A DNA stretch of 64,000 nt, from contig SDOX01000017.1 of the NCBI GenBank assembly GCA_004565275.1, positions 353,898 through 417,897 of the forward strand, written 5' to 3'. The notes under the pieces are model-generated. The model made no database searches. It was not told the origin of the DNA and saw nothing but the letters and a program-made list of their open reading frames with translations. The translations under genes and the position numbers were made by a program. The stretch is from Nannochloropsis salina CCMP1776. Its lineage: Eukaryota > Sar > Eustigmatophyceae > Eustigmatales > Monodopsidaceae. Shown in pieces: positions 51,885-63,719 of the stretch (its first letter is position 1; each line of letters opens with the position of its first letter).

Positions 51885-54800
51885 ATGCATATGATGCATG
51901 CACCATTTTTGCGGTTTCTGGACTATGGCGGCAACCGCTCAAGAAGGAAGGGCGCTCAACAAGAAACTAATGGCGGAGTCATGGCTGATAATGTTCCTGT
52001 TTCCACTCCCCAGCAAAGGGCGAACACATTGAGTTTGCGAGATCCCGGGGATGTCATGGACGATGACAAGGCACAACTCAAGACATGCTGTAGTTATATA
52101 ATAACAACACAGTTTTTGTGGTTGTACTTGGCTTTGGCTTACGGTAAGTATAGAAGTTGTACAGGATTTCCTGAAGGCGATTCTTTAATATTACTCGACA
52201 ATTTGACGCACCATATCCGCACACGTTCTCCGCAGCATTGTAACGAAATAGCATTTTCCAATTAATTCGACTCGATTTCGCTGATTCATTACGCTTTGTC
52301 ATTTTTCATCATCTACAGCATCATTCATTGGCCCTATCAACGCTCTCAGTTTTGTCTACTTCACATGCCTCCTTATAGCGACTCCACTTTACATGTATTC
52401 CCACTGGACGGCACTGCGAGTTTGCAAGCAATTTAGCATGTCGCTAGCCGGAATATCAGCCTTTTTCGCTGTTTTTCAAGGTTCTTTCGTAGTATTTGCC
52501 TTGGTGAACCAATCGTCCGACGCTCCGAAGTCACCGGGCATGCACATCCTATTGGATATTCTGAGCATCCACCCCCCAACATCTTTCTTCCTTTTCAGCT
52601 TTCTGACCCGTGATATGGCCGTGTTTATTTCCGCCTTACTAGTCGCAAGGGCTTTAAAGGCTCAAGAAAGCGAGAGATTATCTTCGCCCTCCACATTGGA
52701 GACGGAAGAGGGTAGCGAAGTCTTTCACTTCCTAGGCGTGGGCACTAGACTCAACACATATTGGCGCCAAGTCGGTCTTGCCCTGCTGATTTTAGCAGGC
52801 GTAGTGTATCCATCGCTTCTCTCCCTGCCTTTCTACTTGGCCTACCTCATCACATTCGGAGCATGGTCTCTCGATTCTTCCCGCCTCCCGGAGGGGAGCA
52901 CGACAGGCGCCAGTGGCAGCCGAGCGGACACGAGAATGTCTCGAGTTTTCAGGGTGTGGGAGTCAGTCTTAGTGGCGGTAGGAGGCACATACGTTGCAGG
53001 ATACCTCATGCTTATATACCTGTTCCAAACGACGGTCATAGCCCGTAGGATTGACGCGGCTGAGTTTCGACGCTACGGCATCATGAACGTTGTACAGACA
53101 TCCCCCAATGCAAGCCCTGTCCCAGGGTCCCACTTAGTGGTCTTTATCTTGCACGTCGCCACACTAGGCATGCTTTTTGTCCTTGCTACTTCCATCATGA
53201 CAAGCAAAGCGTTGAGCAAGCGTGGTAAGTCTTCGAGACGAACGTCGTCGGCTGCGCTGCAGGTACAGCCTGACCTGGATCTTGCCAGTGTGGCGGATAG
53301 GCAAGTCTACGGAGATGACAATGACGACAATGCGAGTTACAACTCGGATCCCCTTCCTGTACAACGTGCGACGAACGACAGCGACATGACGACCCGCCAT
53401 TCCGACCCTATGACGGGGCGATCAGGAGCAGACAGGAATCAAATAGATTCACAAGCCATCCTGAGGGGAACTTCATCCTCTACCTCCTTCATGACTGGCA
53501 TTCAAGATGAATGTCTCCTCACGAATCTCGATCAAAGGGTCAATCCCAGTAGTCTCCAGGCGTCTCCCTTGCCCCCGGCACAAAATAGCACCGTGCAAGC
53601 CATCGCGCAATGGCTGGTAGCTAAGTACGGCTTGTATGTCTGTTTCCTCGTGTACATCACCTTGGCGCTGCAACGCCCTACCATCCTGGGCTTTGTTTTC
53701 ATGGCCATTGTCATGGTGGCTGCCGTGGTTCCGAACTTTGTTTTCCGAGCATGTGCTCCGGTTTTATTGGTCTACACGACGGGGTACGCAGCGGCTGTCT
53801 ACTGGTTCGGATCTGTAGCCATTCGGAACGGTTACTTTGCGACTGACGCGGGTGATCTTCTGGGGCCTCTGGGTCTGGTGAACATGGATCCATTTCGCAA
53901 TGGATGGTGGATTGCTGGCATTCCTTTATGCATGGTGACCCTATTGGGTTTCACCTGGAAATATCGAGAGGATAAACTGACCTCGCCGCCGGTTCCAGGT
54001 TCAACACCCTCCGCGCCGGAATCTCCAATGCCTGTTAATGAGCACGGAAACCTACGGGAATGGATCACGTACTTGGAAGAGTATTTAGTCGCACACAACT
54101 TGGGCCTCTATTTTTGTCTTCAGTTGTGTTTCGCGGTGGGAGTATCGAACATTGACGTTTGGCATTTTCCCTTTGTATTCGCTGCGACGATCATGGTAGT
54201 ATTTCCTCTCACGGCACCGTACCTGTGGCTCCTTGTCGTAGGTTACACCCAGGGATTTATCCTTTATCAGTACTGGCGACATTTTCACCAACAGACCGCC
54301 TTTGGGATCAGTGACATGATTCTACCTGTCGTATTCTTCGTCTTCGCATGCAGGCAATATTTGGTGTACGTTCATGCCTTCCGGAGGCGGTATTTCGCCT
54401 CTAGAGGCACTGCTAACAACACTCATGCGGGTACAGATATGATTAGGGACTACGCCGCACATCGACGGGCTCGGGGCCAACGGCCATCCTCGCGACAGTT
54501 GCGGGCCGTCATGAGTGTGAATGGTGCATTGTATGTCACCAAAATCCTTTTGCGTTTAGTCCTTCTCAGTATCATGTGGCACCTGGCCTTCCACTCCCAA
54601 CTTACTGTTTTTTCAGTCGGCTATATGGTGTTGCTGGCCGTAATTCCAATGTTGCTAACTGTCAGAACTTCGTTCCGTATCATGGCACGCGACTCTCTCC
54701 CTCGGCTTTTCCGCGCCATGGCTGTGTATGGAGGACTAGTAATTTGCTTAGTCCATATTTTCTGCTCGGATAGACTGACCGGCCTATCTTTGGACGATTT

Positions 54801-57800
54801 CATCGGTGCGCGCTTGCGTAACGCTAATGCACCAAGCGATAAGGGCGAAGCCATGACATTCATGATCCTTAACTGGACAGTCCAATTCTTAGCAGCGACG
54901 CAGACAGAAATATTGCGGCAGCAAGATGTGAACCTAAGACGAAAATTAGAATCTTATCCTGTTATGGTACATGGCATGATGCAGGTTTTGCCATTCTTAC
55001 TGGTGATTACCATCTTTGCGATAAGTTGGGAGTTTATAAGCGTCTTTGGCGCTGTAATTTTGTATTTGGGAATGTTGCATGTCGTCGTAGGTCGGAAGAT
55101 GACGATTGTCTGGAGGCTGACGGTGGCTTTCTCTGCGACCTTCGCGCTGGTCATAGCTGTGTTTGATTTTGGCTATTTTGAGAAATACTCGTCTTTGCCG
55201 ATATTATACTGGCTTGGGTTACGCCGAGGGCGATACGTCCCTGACCCTGATGCAACCCCTGGCGCCGCTGTTCCTGAGGCGGCAAAAGGCTGGACCTTGA
55301 GCTCGAGTTCGGAGGCCTACATGATTATCGCTTTCTTGGCGGCTTTGCAATTTTTTTACGCGGCATTCAGACCACAGATCGCTGACGCAAGGCCCGCGAA
55401 TAATGATAGAGGAAAGTCCGCCATCGGATCGGATGACGGCACCGCGTGGGTGAAAAGGGGAGCTCCCGGTGGTGCAGGAGACTTGAACACCGCACAAACG
55501 GAGCCAAAAGCCGTAACGTATGACAGCAACACAGTAACTAATACCTGTGTTATGCGTTCTCCAGGCCCATCACCTCATGGTTTCCCATCTCAAACGCCGG
55601 CCATTGAATCGGAAAAGAGGGGCGCTGAGTCATCCTCGGAGGCCATTTCGTCGGGAAAGACGGGCCAGAAACGGGGCTTTGGACGTGAAGCAGGCACTAA
55701 AATGCGTCGTGTTTTTTGTCTCGAAGGTCACGTCCTCGAAAACCTGTGCGCTACTTTGTACATGACAACGGGCACGGCGCTGTCGGTCTGCAAATCATTC
55801 TCTTTCGAGTTTTGCATTATCTACACTATTATCGCTGCCCTACTTCACGCGAATCTGATCTCAATGCTCTACCTGAGCCTTTTCATTGTCCTGGTCACAA
55901 TACCTCAGTCCAGTCTCAAAAAGCACTGGACTTCAATTGTACATGCTTTGGCCATATTAGTAATAGCCGACTATCTGTTCATCCTCCGCCTACCACCTGA
56001 CCTAGTCCCAAGCCCGCGTATTGGCTCTATGACTGCTCAATATCTAGGATCTCGACAATGTTCAATATTCTCTCAGTACATGGAAAGCAGCACACAGAGT
56101 CCAGCCTACACCTACAGCCAATGGTTTGGGTTGTGCATTCCCGACGATGCCTCCATAGGTTTGGACTTCGTCATGCTTTTGCTGGCGATCATTCAAAACA
56201 AGCGTTTCAAGGGAGAGGCTCAAAGCTCATTGACGAGCCAAAAACCTTTGTTCGCGCGGCTGACTTTGATAAAGCCAAGCCCAAAAAGGAGGCCGAAACA
56301 AGACGCCGAAAGCGATAATCTCGTTAAGGGCCGAATGTTTATCTACCAGCATTCTGCGTACGTGATAATTGCGGTAATCGTGATATTGAGTACCCTCACT
56401 TTCAATTTTGCTAGTCTTGGATATCTGCTTATCGTGGCATTGATGGTGCAAAGTCATGCCCAGGAAGGGTTGTTGACAGCACGACGCTTTTTGTGGAAAC
56501 CGTTGGCGATCTACGCGTGGTCGTGCCTCACTCTGCGCATCGTTTTCCAGATCCCGGGGTGGCCGACTAACTGGAGAACCAGTTCAGGGCCTGTCTTGCT
56601 CGGTCTCCGGAAAGTGTACAACACGGCGTCGGGCAATGCACAGTATCCTCCCGAAATGGTCTTCGATGCAGTCATCTTGATCCTGCTAGTCGTTCAGTGT
56701 TGGATTTTTGTATCTCCCGATTTCCCCAAAATCATGGATGAGCTTTGGTACGCTGAACAACATGACCACGTCGCTCAAGGATGTCACGTTGTCAAACAGC
56801 TGGAAAAGATCCGCGAGGATGCTATGCAAAGGATTCGAGTCCAAATTACGACGATGTACGAGCAGCTAGACACAATCGCCCGGGCGCGCTTGGAACAAAG
56901 TGACAACCGTAGTTGGGAGAACTTCCTGCTCAAGAATCGAAATGCCCCATCATCTCCAGAACATCAGGATGAACGAGTTAGAGATAGCAGTGTTCACGTC
57001 GAAGAAATTTTCAGGGATGACGATGACAGCGATGACTCAGTAAAAGAACCCTTTCTCGAGCAAACCCGTCGTGGGAGAAAGATAGCTCTTCCCGCGTCCG
57101 CAACACCAGAGAAGGAGGCGCCTTTGTCGTCCTCTGAAAGGGACTCCCTTCTTTACACACGAAATTCGAGGTCGACCCCTCTGTCTTCCTTGTCACATAC
57201 TCCGGCACCGGCTGATCTGCAATTATCCACGTGGCCTCGTAGACCGAGCAATGCAGTCGTAGGGAGCTTGCCCCGAACAAACGACGGCCTGAACCGTCAA
57301 TTAAGAAGTAGTGAAGGAGGGGGAAGAACATCACGCATCGATCCTATCCTCTCGCTGGTAACGCCAAAGGCGTATCGCCCCGCCTTGATCAGTACTACGG
57401 GTCCCAGGGTGGAAGATCAGAAAGACACCCTCAGGCGAAGCCAACGAAGCTCAACACAAGAGCCCAGCAATATAACAATGTGGATTGTGGAGGCTCTGAA
57501 CCAGACGAAATTACTGCAGATGAAAGATCCTTTGAAAATCACGGATAAGGACCTGAGCGTAGCCGTGGCGGCCAATGAAGCTATGGCCCAGGCGAGAACT
57601 CCGACGATGCTTCTCGACGCCCCGACACCAGAGAGGCGCCTGTCACCTTTCATGTCGATAGAGCATAGACGAATGACAGCTTTCTCGCCCGTCCTCGCGG
57701 GCGTGTGTGACGAAGAGGACACGACGCTTACCGAAAATCGGAGTACAGTACGTTGGCAAGGCACTTCTTCACTCGGAGAAGAAGCGAGTGAAGGGTGCCT

Positions 57801-60800
57801 GTCACCCGTCTTGTCCTCCGCGCCCCCATCAGTCTTGCCCTTAGCTACGGTGGTCTCGTCGACAGAGTCAGACAGTACCAGCACCCCTCGGCAAGAATCA
57901 AAGGCACCCGAGACAGGTGACCATCCTGGGTGGACTATCCACAAGGCTGTCGAAGAGCAAGGTCAGGGCGAAGAGACGCCAAACAAGAGCAAATCGGATC
58001 CTCCCCGTCGCCACTGCAGCATTCGACTGTATGACATTAGCTTTCAGGCAATACGCAACTCGATACTCTTCTTCAATTTCCGGAGCACGTATTTAGTTTA
58101 CATAGTCCTGGTAGTGGCACATATGTACGAGCCCTCGTTGCTGAACTTGATCTATCCCCTCTCCGTCTTTGGATACGCCCTTCTTCAGAATCCTCGATCG
58201 CTTCCTCGAATAGGCGACAGCCTGATTCACCCCATGGTTCAAAATCCTTCCAGGCATTTTTGGCATTTCCTGCTCGCATATTCATTCGCCGCCCTCGTCA
58301 TGAAGTTTGTCTTCCAATTTCCCTACTTTTGCGTCTGTGGAAACCAATATTCCCATGGAGGCCAGTGCCCCTCGGCCCTTCCCGCGCATCAAGAGGTCTG
58401 CAAGGCCCAAGCCTACCCCCACCTTGATTACTTCGTGGACCAACCCATTGTCCGAGATTATTTCCTGGGCGTCTTCAAAGCCTACAGATCCCTAAACTGG
58501 AATCACATGTCTGTGCGCAACGAGCCTGTCGACCGGTTCGTGCCTGCCGAATCGCCGGGGCGCACTTCGAGGGCCATCCTCGACTCCGGCCTGGGAGGAG
58601 CCTTTCTCGTGTCTTTCCTGGGCGATTTTTTGGTGCTCTTGGCCATTCTATGGCACACGCATATTCTCAAGATTCGTGGTGTGTGGCTTTTGCGGGACCC
58701 CGAAATCCCCGAACGACCAGAGGAAGAAAGAGTATCGTCGCCCTCACTGCTACCAGACTTTAAAGAGAAAGGAAGGAAGGATGGTGGAAAGAAAGACGAG
58801 GACACAGAGCAGGCGAGACACATGCTCGATAGTGATCAACAAGCCGGTGCAGCCCATCCGGTGGCTGCCTCTCCACCAGAACTTCCCAGAGCAACCCCCC
58901 CGATGCCTGAAAAGCGGCAGGTCTCTGTAAATTCTAACCTTCGCCGGCCTTGGAGTCAAGCGCGCACCAAGCCTGGGTGCGACTTGTATGTCAGCCTCTT
59001 TTTCATCCAATGCATCCTTTTTTTCTACGTCCTCTTGGCCTACCAACACGCGGACCAGCTCTTCCAGTCTGTACGAGAAAATCAAATGAGCGGCGGGTTC
59101 ATACTGGTCCTGCTCCTACACTTTGTGCTCATCGTCGCAGACCGCTGTCTCTACCTTCATCGCTCCATCAAGGGAAAATACATCCTGCAACTGTTGCTCC
59201 TGGTTTGCATCTACTTAATCATCCACTCCAATTTCACGTTTCGAATTGGAATTAATCAAAATGGCCCCGTCTTTGCCTGGTACCTGATCATGTGCGCTTA
59301 CCTGTTCGTTTCTGCGCTGCAAATCTCTTACGGGTACCCGCCTTTCATCCAGACGAATTGGATGACGAAGCGCGCCCATCATTTTTGGGGCAACATTTTC
59401 AGACTTTACCGTTCTCTTCCCTTCCTTTACGAACTTCGAATGCTGCTGGACTGGACCTGCACCCCCACCACTCTCTACTTGGGAGAATGGGTCAAGCTAG
59501 AGGACATCTACTCGGGGATCTTCATCACGGAGTGCGACCTGGATTTCATGAAAATGGAGAACAGGAAAAAAGGCGATCGTCAACCGGCGCGCCGGAAGTG
59601 GCTGCGCGGGTTCCTCTTCTTTGCGGCCCTCAATCTCTTGATCTGGTTGCCCCTTTTTGTGTTTAGCACAGGGTCTCTCTCCCAGTTTGAGAATTACGTG
59701 AAAATGGGATCCCTGTCTGTGCAGCTCAACGGCTTTCCGATGCTATACGAAGCAGCCAGTGCCGACTACATCTCTCCACTCCTCCCTCCTGAGACCTGGT
59801 CCGCCCTGGCTCGGGTGAATCCCGCCCTGGGCTTGCTTCCTGCCACCTCGACTAACGACTACATGCATGAGTTGCAGTTTGTTCGCCTTCCGCGGGCCTC
59901 TCAAGAATTGTGGAAGATCAGCCCACCGGCAGAGGCGGACCTACTGACCCTTCTTGAAGGACGAGTCAATGCGTCGACGGATATGATCTCAGCCATGAGC
60001 AACCGAGTGGAAATGACTCTGCAATTTACCTTTGGCACACAAGACGGCTCTATAAATCAAGGCTCGATCGTCCATCCCCTGGCGCAAGAAGAAAAGCAGC
60101 AGCTGGCGGAGATCATTCGAGGCACGCGCACCTCCTTGCGCCTCCAGGGTGTGTTGCCTTCGGTCATCCGGATTTCCACCACCAGGGAAGTCACTCCGCT
60201 CATACCTTCGGGAGACATCTTGACCGATTGCATGCTGGCATTCACGAAACTGGGGGACGAAGTCTCTTCGTCTATCAGCACAGGTTCAGGACCGGGCGCT
60301 AACTTGGGGCAGGATGGGACGAATTTCACAACCGCTGTCGTAGGTTGGTGGGACCTGACGTGTGGAAACGCGGCAGCTGGAGGTTGTGCCACGGCAATGG
60401 AGCCCAGAGGGCAAGAGGCGGCCACGGTGCCGCTCGATCCTGAGACAGGGGAACCCGAGGCTGGGTGCAATCCGTCTGTGTACACGATTAGCTCGGAGAA
60501 GACAATAGGCTCCTATTTTGCTATCACCTACGGGATCATTGGGCTATATTTCACTGTCGTGTTCACGATCGGACGCTTCGTCCACATGAGTGTCATGTGA
60601 GTGTTCGCGCGCGAGGGAGGACTTCAAGTCTATTCCGTCTCTTCTGTATGATGCGACAATGGTATATTTTTCTTTAATACATATTTTCACCGGTATCCTG
60701 ACTTGTGTACCCGCGTCCATCTCTTTTTGCTTCCCTTGTGAATATCCAACCGCACAACAGGGATAAAAAGTTTAACATCCTTTTTGATGACTTGCCACGC

Positions 60801-61025
60801 GTTGAGGTTCTCAAAGAGCTGTGTGAGACCATTTATCTCGCACGTATGTACAAGAATTTGGCCCTGGAAGAAGAGCTGTATCGTGAGCTTATAGACGTAT
60901 ACAGAAGACCTGAGAGTGGCGTTTTCCAACGGACGGGACCTTATAGGCACTGGTTACGGGAAGCGGACGAGGATAAAAGTGATTACGATCGCATTGTTAG
61001 AGAAGGGTTAGAAAAGTATAGATAG
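51885..61025 (+). CDS. PIEZO: Piezo mechanosensitive cation channel
   Basis: Three exons: 51885-52143, 52319-60596 (8.28 kb without an intron) and 60761-61025; phases 1 and 2 fit, giving about 2,933 residues. The N-terminal two-thirds are many repeated hydrophobic blocks, the Piezo blade. The pore module is complete: anchor/signature PFLYELRMLLDWTCTPTTLY followed by LEDIYSGIF near residue 2,450, outer helix NLLIWLPLFVFS, an extracellular cap (GSLSQFENYVKMGSLSVQLN onward), inner helix YGIIGLYFTVVFTIGRFV, and the C-terminal domain LCETIYLARMYKNLALEEEL then YRELIDVYRRPE on the last exon. The frame seems to stop at 60600, but that TGA overlaps a GTGAGT donor. Piezo trimers open under membrane tension and pass Ca2+; plasma membrane or vacuole is likely. 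Cytosolic loops are Ser/Pro-rich. An internal ATG (MADNVP) is an alternative start. Confidence 0.92.
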
Positions 61026-61903
61026 CAAATGAGCAAGTAAGTAATTCTAGCATTGGGAATGAAACGCCCGAGCGGTAGTTCATTCGAGCAGAGAGAAGGA
61101 TAAAAATATATGTGGGCATGAAGATGCCTGCTTCGCGTGGCTTGAGCTGTAATGTAAGTGTAGCTTAAATGTGAAGCGTTAGAGCTTAATTTTGATGCAC
61201 ATAGATGTCGAGAAACTATTTCAGCAAAGCAAGAATATTATGTTATTTGGCCCGTTAATTTCTCATTTTCCGAGCAGGAGATGGGTGTGATTTACTCTAC
61301 ATATCTAGAGTAAAGGTCACGAGTTCTCAGTTCACTTACTTTTCACCCTTGACTTAACAATGATGTGAACATTTTCAGCTAAAGGATGTGTCGTCTGAAT
61401 AACCTTCAATGTGCAGGCTGGGAAGAACGGAGTGTAAAAGGAGGAGGTTAAATTCTTTGGTGTGCGATCACAATGCAATGACGCCGGTCATGAAATCGCG
61501 AGGCGTTGGCACTAATCTTTGTGATTCCTGGCCGGTGATCAGTGGTGTACCATTTGCCAAGGAACGCTGCACTTGTTCACTTGTGAAAAGATGCTCGTGT
61601 CCTGGCATCATCGATGAAGATGCCCGCCAGAAACATAGGTCCAGCGAACAAGGCCATAATCACAGAGGAGTTGACTTATACTTTCCGTTCGAAATTGAGA
61701 GAGCAACCTACTGCTGGTTCTTATCCGTGATGTGGTGCAGCAACAAGTTGACCACACGTGCATCTGTTTTCATTGAACAGGACATTTGTTGAAATACTGC
61801 TGAGCCTCGCGGCAGTCGTTATTGTGATGCCTTGATCCGACGTACGTAAGCTCTTTGTGATTACACCTTTCCATCCCATTTCTCTTTGCATCCCGTAAGT
61901 CGA
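61026..61903. other. Intergenic region, Piezo to TspO-like gene
   Basis: About 880 bp, AT-rich, between two same-strand genes. It includes the Piezo 3' untranslated region. A 127-codon open frame (61409-61792) has no family similarity or codon pattern to support it. Confidence 0.45.
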
Positions 61904-63124
61904 ATGAGGAATATATCTCTATGCTTGGCCATTCTTTTAGTAGCTGGATGCGCCGTCGCCACATTGCCGCACGCGTCACCTGGTCAAAGCCCCGACCGAA
62001 TTCCTCTCCTTGGCGTTCGCGGGGGACGTTGGGGTCGTACAGCTCCTACGCCCCCGCCAGCGCCCGAGGTTGTCGAGACTCCTTCACCCGCTCAACCACG
62101 TTCTTTAGCATCGCCGTACGCCAACTTGCGAGCTTTGGCAATATTAAGCGCTGCTGCAGGGTCCTGGGCTGTGCTGCGAGCTCCCAACGTGCGGGAATGG
62201 TTCGATGACGTCCGCCCCCTGCACCCTAAATACTTTCCCCTGGCCCGGCACCAAGTCCTCATTCTTCTAGCCTGGCTGACCAATAAAATCGCCGTGCGGA
62301 TTCCGGGAAGGTCCGACGGGAAAAGCTGGAAAGATGCCATGTCCTCCCCCGTGCGCTTTTTTACCCCCTCTGCCTACGCCTTTGCGATATGGGCCCCCAT
62401 CTTCCTCGGCGAATTCCTCCTCACTTTCTACCAACTCGCCTCGAGTCGTCTCGCCCCGGCCCTTCAACCCTACCTCGCGCGTTTGGCTCCTCCCCTGGCG
62501 CAGGCCTTCGCGGCACAGAGCTTGTGGTGCGTGGCCTTTCGGCCCTGGGTGGGGAGGATGCAATTTGTGCCTTCCGCGCTGTTGGCAATGACAGCGGTGG
62601 GTCTGTCGCGGGTGCACACGGTCCTGCGGGAGGCCGTGGCCGCGGGGGCCATGCGGCCTTGGGACTACCTGATTGTCCACTTGCCCCTCTCCCTCCATTT
62701 CGGATGGATCACCTGTGCCACGCTCGTCAACTTGAACGGCTGGTTTGCCGTCGCCCCTACTTTGCGCACAGGGGACAAACTGGGCTTGGCGCTGGCTTCC
62801 ATCAACGTGGCTGTCACGCTTGGGAGTCAGGTCACCCTTGCCTCGGGCGACCCTGTGATTGCTCTGGTCGTGGCGTGGGCCTTGTACGCGGTGGCTCACG
62901 ACCTGGCGCCATCCCGATCGCTGCTCAGGAAGAACAAGCTTGTGGACGACGACGCTTTGGATTGCCTGGAGATCTCTGCCCGTGTCTCCGCCTTCTTACA
63001 AGCGGGCCTGGCGGGTGCTGTGATGGTTTGGAAGGTGCTGCTGAAAGCAGGAGTGGTAGTACCTGGCGACGCGAAGCGATTGATGGCTGTAGCGATGGGG
63101 CCTGTGAAGACTTTATTGGGATGA
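61904..63124 (+). CDS. TspO/MBR-like multipass membrane protein
   Basis: Single exon; 406 residues from the ATG at 61904. An N-terminal signal (SLCLAILLVAGCAVATLPHA) precedes a Pro-rich linker and then about six hydrophobic segments. The segment FFTPSAYAFAIWAPIFLGEF matches the first-helix pattern of extended tryptophan-rich sensory (TspO-like) proteins, with later WDYLIVHLPLSLHFGWITCA and LVVAWALYAVAHDLAP in the same order. TspO proteins bind tetrapyrroles or sterols in mitochondria, plastids or the ER. This one is larger than classical TspO (~160 aa), and key Trp residues are partly replaced, so the ligand is uncertain. The signal peptide suggests plastid or endomembrane placement. Confidence 0.65.
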   Translation: MRNISLCLAILLVAGCAVATLPHASPGQSPDRIPLLGVRGGRWGRTAPTPPPAPEVVETPSPAQPRSLASPYANLRALAILSAAAGSWAVLRAPNVREWFDDVRPLHPKYFPLARHQVLILLAWLTNKIAVRIPGRSDGKSWKDAMSSPVRFFTPSAYAFAIWAPIFLGEFLLTFYQLASSRLAPALQPYLARLAPPLAQAFAAQSLWCVAFRPWVGRMQFVPSALLAMTAVGLSRVHTVLREAVAAGAMRPWDYLIVHLPLSLHFGWITCATLVNLNGWFAVAPTLRTGDKLGLALASINVAVTLGSQVTLASGDPVIALVVAWALYAVAHDLAPSRSLLRKNKLVDDDALDCLEISARVSAFLQAGLAGAVMVWKVLLKAGVVVPGDAKRLMAVAMGPVKTLLG

Positions 63125-63719
63125 GCGGACGTGTGGATTAAATTATAAGGAGGGATAACTGCGGAGAGAGGAAAGAATTGATCGGACGCATAGGATTGTA
63201 GGTGCACTCCAGGACACATTTTGATTTATTCTTTGGTGCGCATTCGTAGTTGTCTGGCATCATTTCAAATCATCTTGCTCATGCCATCTTAATCTGGCAC
63301 CAACTTTATGAAAACTGTATGGCACAAATTGACAACATCATAAGTCATTAGTCAAGCCTTGCCCTACTGACTGGACAGGACTTCGACCTAATTCAGAGCC
63401 GTTTCCGGCAACATTTCCCAGAGACACACTGTCATGCACAACGAGCCGTCCATCTAGGGAAAGACAGACGACGCAACCTTGTTCGGGGACCCTATACTTT
63501 GAGCGGAGGCCTGCCCACGCTACCGAAAGCATTCAATCCATTCTGGTCGACACACTTGGGCATCTGACTATTTGCACTCCTACCAACAGACAGCTCTGCT
63601 TTGTCGGGAACAGGACACAGACGCACACTCTTGCATCCACTCGTGAGCATCGCATATCGATTGGTGGTCGAGACTATTCACAAATAACTGCACATTAAAT
63701 TTGGTGGTAGACCAACGGG
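63125..63719. other. Intergenic region
   Basis: About 595 bp between the TspO-like stop and the start of the possible edge gene. No gene, repeat or RNA was recognised. Confidence 0.4.

Noticed and set aside
62389-63141. 250-codon alternative frame within the TspO-like gene
   Set aside because: The chosen frame encodes membrane helices and a signal peptide; this one is Gly/Arg-rich without domains.
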